NCBI RefSeq assembly: GCF_963924675.1
Contig: NC_089236.1
Location: 59,481,306 to 59,545,305, forward strand
Length of the DNA stretch: 64,000 bases
Reading direction: 5' to 3'
From: Phocoena phocoena
Taxonomy: Eukaryota; Chordata; Mammalia; Artiodactyla; Phocoenidae
The notes below the pieces were generated by a model. That model made no database searches and was not told the origin of the DNA. It saw only the letters and a program-made list of their open reading frames with translations. This document shows positions 60,778-64,000 of this stretch, one piece after another. The stretch's first letter is position 1; every line of letters begins with the position of its first letter. A program made the translations under genes and the position numbers.

Positions 60778-60786
60778 TTCATTGCA

Positions 60787-61745
60787 TTTATTATCTAAAT
60801 ACAAATTAAATAAATATATGGCCACTGTTTTGTTCAAATAAACATTCAATAAACACAAAACATTTACAATGTACCAATTAAAACCATCTTGTTTATAACC
60901 CTTTTGGAAAACGATAGTGGAATAAACAAAGTATTAAGAGGCAATTTTTTTACTTCTAGACTGAGTTCACAGATTATAAACTTCAGATCACCTGACTTTT
61001 TAAAATTTTAAGTTATTTTTTTTAATAATGTGAGCAAATTGGGTTTTATGTTCTCTAGATCATTTAAAGCATTAAAATTGTATGCCCCTGAGTTTATGTG
61101 TTAACATAAACCCCCTAAATTTGCTATAAGATGGTTATTAAATGGTATTTTTCTCCATAGGTTTAGGTACTGTGATATGCCTTCAGTATAGAAATGTTTC
61201 CAACTTCCATATGGTGGGGCTGTTTCTGGTATGTATCTGCTCACAGAGTAATAGCTCTACCCTAATATTCCTCCCATTGAACAATTATTTTTTTAACATT
61301 TAATATATTTTCCATCTAGTCAACTTTATATGAATGATCCTAATATGTTAATGCTTCTTCCATATGAGTAATGAAAAATTGTGCATTTTTATTACTAATA
61401 TGTGAAATAAATATTTTTCCTTCGCATGCATTAAGAAAGGAACATATATATATGTATTACTTTTATAAAACTTATCGTTGCACAATATAGTGGAAAAAAC
61501 CTTTGCAGAAAAACAATAGCAATTAGGTTATAATATATAACAGCTACTTTGGGTAGAAATGTTCTAAGAACTTGCCAGCCCGGCATGAGTGTTTCAGTTC
61601 CCCAATGAACAGAAGAGTATCACAGCTCAATTGAAAGCTGGCTGCGTCAGGCCCTTCGGACTTGCTTCTCATTCAACAGCTAAGGTTATCTAAACTGGTC
61701 TATTCCCATTTGATGCAACTGATGGGCAGAAAGCGTTTGTTGGCT
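60787..61745. other. Unassigned AT-rich sequence
   Basis: No gene or nameable repeat was found. Confidence 0.4.
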
Positions 61746-61761
61746 CTTCCTTCTTCCTTTT

Positions 61762-61954
61762 TTTTTTGCGCGGGCCTCTCACTGTTGTGGCCTCTCCCGT
61801 TGCAGAGCACAGGCTCCGGACGTGCAGGCTCAGCGGCCATGGCTCACGGGCCCAGCTGCTCCGTGGCATGTGGGATCTTCCCGGACCGGGGCACAAACCC
61901 GCGTCCCTAGCATCGGCAGGCAGACTCTCGACCACTGCACCACCAGGGAAGCCC
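61762..61954 (-). mobile_element. CHR-2-like SINE with short tail
   Basis: A short T run leads directly into gcgcgggcctctcactg, so the antisense 3' end of the body is a few bases shorter than in other copies. The body and head end in accagggaagcc. The perfect 16-bp duplication cttccttcttcctttt is at 61746-61761 and 61955-61970. Confidence 0.94.
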
Positions 61955-61976
61955 CTTCCTTCTTCCTTTTAATAGC

Positions 61977-62105
61977 TGCATTCATCAAACATTTATTGCA
62001 TCTACTATTTACTGGACACTTTGCTAGGCACTGGGGATGAAAAAATCATATAAGACTTTGTCCCTGACTGCAAAGAGCTTGTAACCTAATTTACAGTCTA
62101 AATAT
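61977..62105 (-). mobile_element. L2/MIR-like fragment
   Basis: The phrase 'catcaaacatttattgcatc', then 'ctttgctaggcactggggat', then 'aaagagcttgtaacctaatt' is the familiar antisense end of L2-type or related old repeats. Confidence 0.55.
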
Positions 62106-62239
62106 GACTTCTCAGCCCCATAACGCTACAGTTGCTCTCAATATAAAAAGAGATTGACTACTTTCTATCATCTAATTCATGGTAAGACTGTTTTGGGGAA
62201 ATGTGAGTTCATCTTGGGCTCTAGTGATGGATAATTAGT

Positions 62240-62490
62240 CACCTTATAATAGTGCACATTTTCTATGTACCAGGCATTAGGCTAAGTACTTAGAAAAATA
62301 AAGAATATTTCATTTTGTATTCATAAGTAACTTCTGAGAGACATTTGAATCTCTTTGTTTGACACTGGTGAAAACTGAGGCTTAGAGAGGAAAAGTCATT
62401 TTCCTAAAGCGTGCAATACATGGGCTGCAGATCAGCCCAGGCCACTTTATCCACAGTTCGTGCTCCTCTCGTTCTATTATCTGCCTCGCT
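62240..62490 (-). mobile_element. MIR-family SINE
   Basis: Antisense MIR landmarks: 'ctatgtaccaggcattaggc', 'ggtgaaaactgaggcttaga', 'ttcctaaagcgtgcaataca', 'cacagttcgtgctcctctcg'. Old and diverged. Confidence 0.7.
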
Positions 62491-63036
62491 CAGGGACAAA
62501 TCCACTTATGCTGATGAGAGTTAAGCCATCTCTAAAATATTCTAAAAATACTGAATTTTAATCCTGAACTCAATACACACCAGGAAAGGGGATGAGGAAT
62601 AGTTGCCAGAGGCAGGTTTATTATTGTGGTTGATGCCAGGTTAGTATCAGGGCTACTAAGAGCCTTTTTGGAACATAAGGAGTATAGCTGACATTATAAT
62701 ACTTGTTGTTTTACAATCATCCTTTATCATCAGATTTCATGTAATCCCTATATATATGTATAATGTATTTGGAAATGATCTGAAACTAAAGATAACACTG
62801 AAACTTGAAAAGTCACAATATCATTCTGGCTTGGACCCGTTCCTCAACTGGACCAAGAAACATACAATTAACATGGCATTTGTTGTTGTTGTTTTTTCAT
62901 TTGTGGTTTACATCTTTCTTTCAGGGGTTGTTTCATTGTTTTTTGGTCAGAGACCACTGCAAGAACTATGCTTTGCAGGAATACTTTTCATTCCAAAATC
63001 TTGCAAACTTTAGTCTGTGGAAGATTTGTAACTAAT
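62491..63036. other. Unassigned sequence
   Basis: No gene or named repeat. A (TTG)n tract (gttgttgttg) lies near 62881-62893; in antisense it would be an A-rich CAA run downstream of the coding-like remnant that follows. Confidence 0.35.
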
Positions 63037-63400
63037 TCAAGCTTGATTTTCACTCTCTTCATCAATTTCAGCTAGTTTCTTTTCCTTGGCATTCACAAAA
63101 TACACCTTGATTTTTTTCTTCTTTATTTATAAGATTCTCTCATTTGGGGGATACAATATATGTTCTACAAACTACTTAATGGCCATCTCAAGATAAAACT
63201 GACCTCTGATGTCTTCTTTGATTTATCATGACTCAGACTGAGTTCGTCCCTACTTTTAGTCTATTACCACATTCTCAAAACCTTTTCATTTGCTTTGAAG
63301 TCTAAAGTTTTTCGTATGTGTTTATTTGATCTATAGTAATACATGAATTCTTTTTGATATCTGCTATCTTAAACTGCTTTATTCAGTCAATGAAAATTCG
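63037..63400 (-). pseudogene. Possible decayed coding remnant (unidentified)
   Basis: On the minus strand, coding-like blocks follow one another across a few stops and one frameshift. A block with EFMYYYRSNKHIRKTLDF leads to KANEKVLRMW, then two stops, then SRDELSLSHDKSKKTSE. After a frame change come FYLEMAIK and FVEHILYPPNERIL. The end is IKVYFVNAKEKKLAEIDEE, finishing at a stop codon (63039-63037). The charged, non-repetitive composition resembles a real C-terminus, so an old retrocopy is possible. I do not recognise the parent, and AT-rich DNA can produce Lys/Asn/Ile-rich frames by chance. Confidence 0.25.
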
Positions 63401-64000
63401 AAAATACTGTTTGTGAGAATGATTTAAAAATAAATCCAATAGCATTGTTCCACAGAAAACATTGAAGGACCCAAATTTATAGCAAATTCTGTGGCAGTTT
63501 TAAAGTTGAGCTGCTATAGTAAACTGGGCATTCTTGATACTTGAACGTGGAATGTGTGCACAGGGAAAGGAAATAACATTGTACTTTACAAGCACTGTAT
63601 TGTAAGTGGAAAATGCAATGTCTTAAATAAAACTGTATTTAAAATTGGAAAAAAATAAAATAAAAAATAAATCAAAAATACCCACTTTTATAACTACTGA
63701 ACATTGTCTCAAATGTTCTATTATTTTTTATTGTTTCAATTTTAATTAGTAAATTCACAGTGTACTTACCTCACCTTACAGTTCACAAACTAAAACATAT
63801 TCACATCTGTTATTTCAATTACTTTTACCTAAATTTCTGAAAAATAATACAGGCAGATATTTTATTTTTCCAGTATCATAGTTTATAGGAATAAAATTAA
63901 AAATTTTTAGTTAACTTGTCCAAAAAAATCACATAAACTTTAGGCTGTGAAATTAGCACTGGAAATCAAATCTTCCCATGTCAAGCCTTTGTAATTCATC
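63401..64000. other. Unassigned AT-rich sequence
   Basis: No gene or nameable repeat was found. An A-rich run (aaaaaataaaataaaaaat) lies near 63649-63669. Confidence 0.4.

Noticed and set aside
1..64000. Bacterial-type features (operons, CRISPR, phage, riboswitches)
   Set aside because: Repeat content and base composition are those of a mammalian nuclear genome, and no such structure was seen.

Overview
The window is a gene-poor, AT-rich piece of mammalian nuclear DNA, almost certainly from a cetacean. Eleven insertions belong to the tRNA-derived CHR SINE group of whales, dolphins and their relatives: seven short CHR-2-like copies and four longer or partial CHR-1-like copies. The two large LINE-1 copies look like artiodactyl/cetacean L1, and no BovB or Bov-tA repeats are visible, which argues against a ruminant. 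Repeat family names come from recognition of consensus motifs, not from a database search. There is nothing prokaryotic here: no operons, CRISPR arrays, rRNA or tRNA genes. I found no intact protein-coding gene.

Layout. 1-6.0 kb: weak or unidentified sequence, old L1M pieces, two MaLR-type LTRs and one SINE. 6.8-11.8 kb: a minus-strand L1 with 5'UTR, broken ORF1, broken ORF2 and 3'UTR, missing about 820 bp of the reverse transcriptase. 11.8-20.7 kb: old L1M fragments, one SINE and unassigned sequence. 20.8-22.2 kb: a heavily decayed hAT (ZBED/Charlie-like) transposase. 23.06-26.38 kb: a 5'-truncated plus-strand L1. 26.4-36.1 kb: unassigned sequence with a MaLR LTR, three SINEs and a striking 90-bp inverted duplication. 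36.16-36.85 kb: a minus-strand ERV-L pol remnant. 37-50 kb: unassigned sequence with MIRs, two opposed SINEs, a Tc1/mariner-like MITE and an L1M 3'UTR. 50.5-53.2 kb: an old L1M interrupted by several SINEs. 56.1-57.0 kb: a young, CpG-rich solo LTR inserted into an old MaLR LTR. 57-64 kb: MIR, MER5 and L2-like fragments, a tiny L1 and a final SINE.

How it fits together. Successive retrotransposition explains most of what can be recognised. Old L1M, MIR, MER5, MaLR, ERV-L and hAT remnants form the base layer, lineage L1 and CHR-1 SINEs come next, and CHR-2 SINEs plus the solo LTR are youngest. The signals least explained by this are the inverted duplication (28.5/29.8 kb), the solo LTR with a duplicated U3 block, and three minus-strand coding-like islands (49.9, 54.7 and 63.0 kb) that could be exons or retrocopy remnants.
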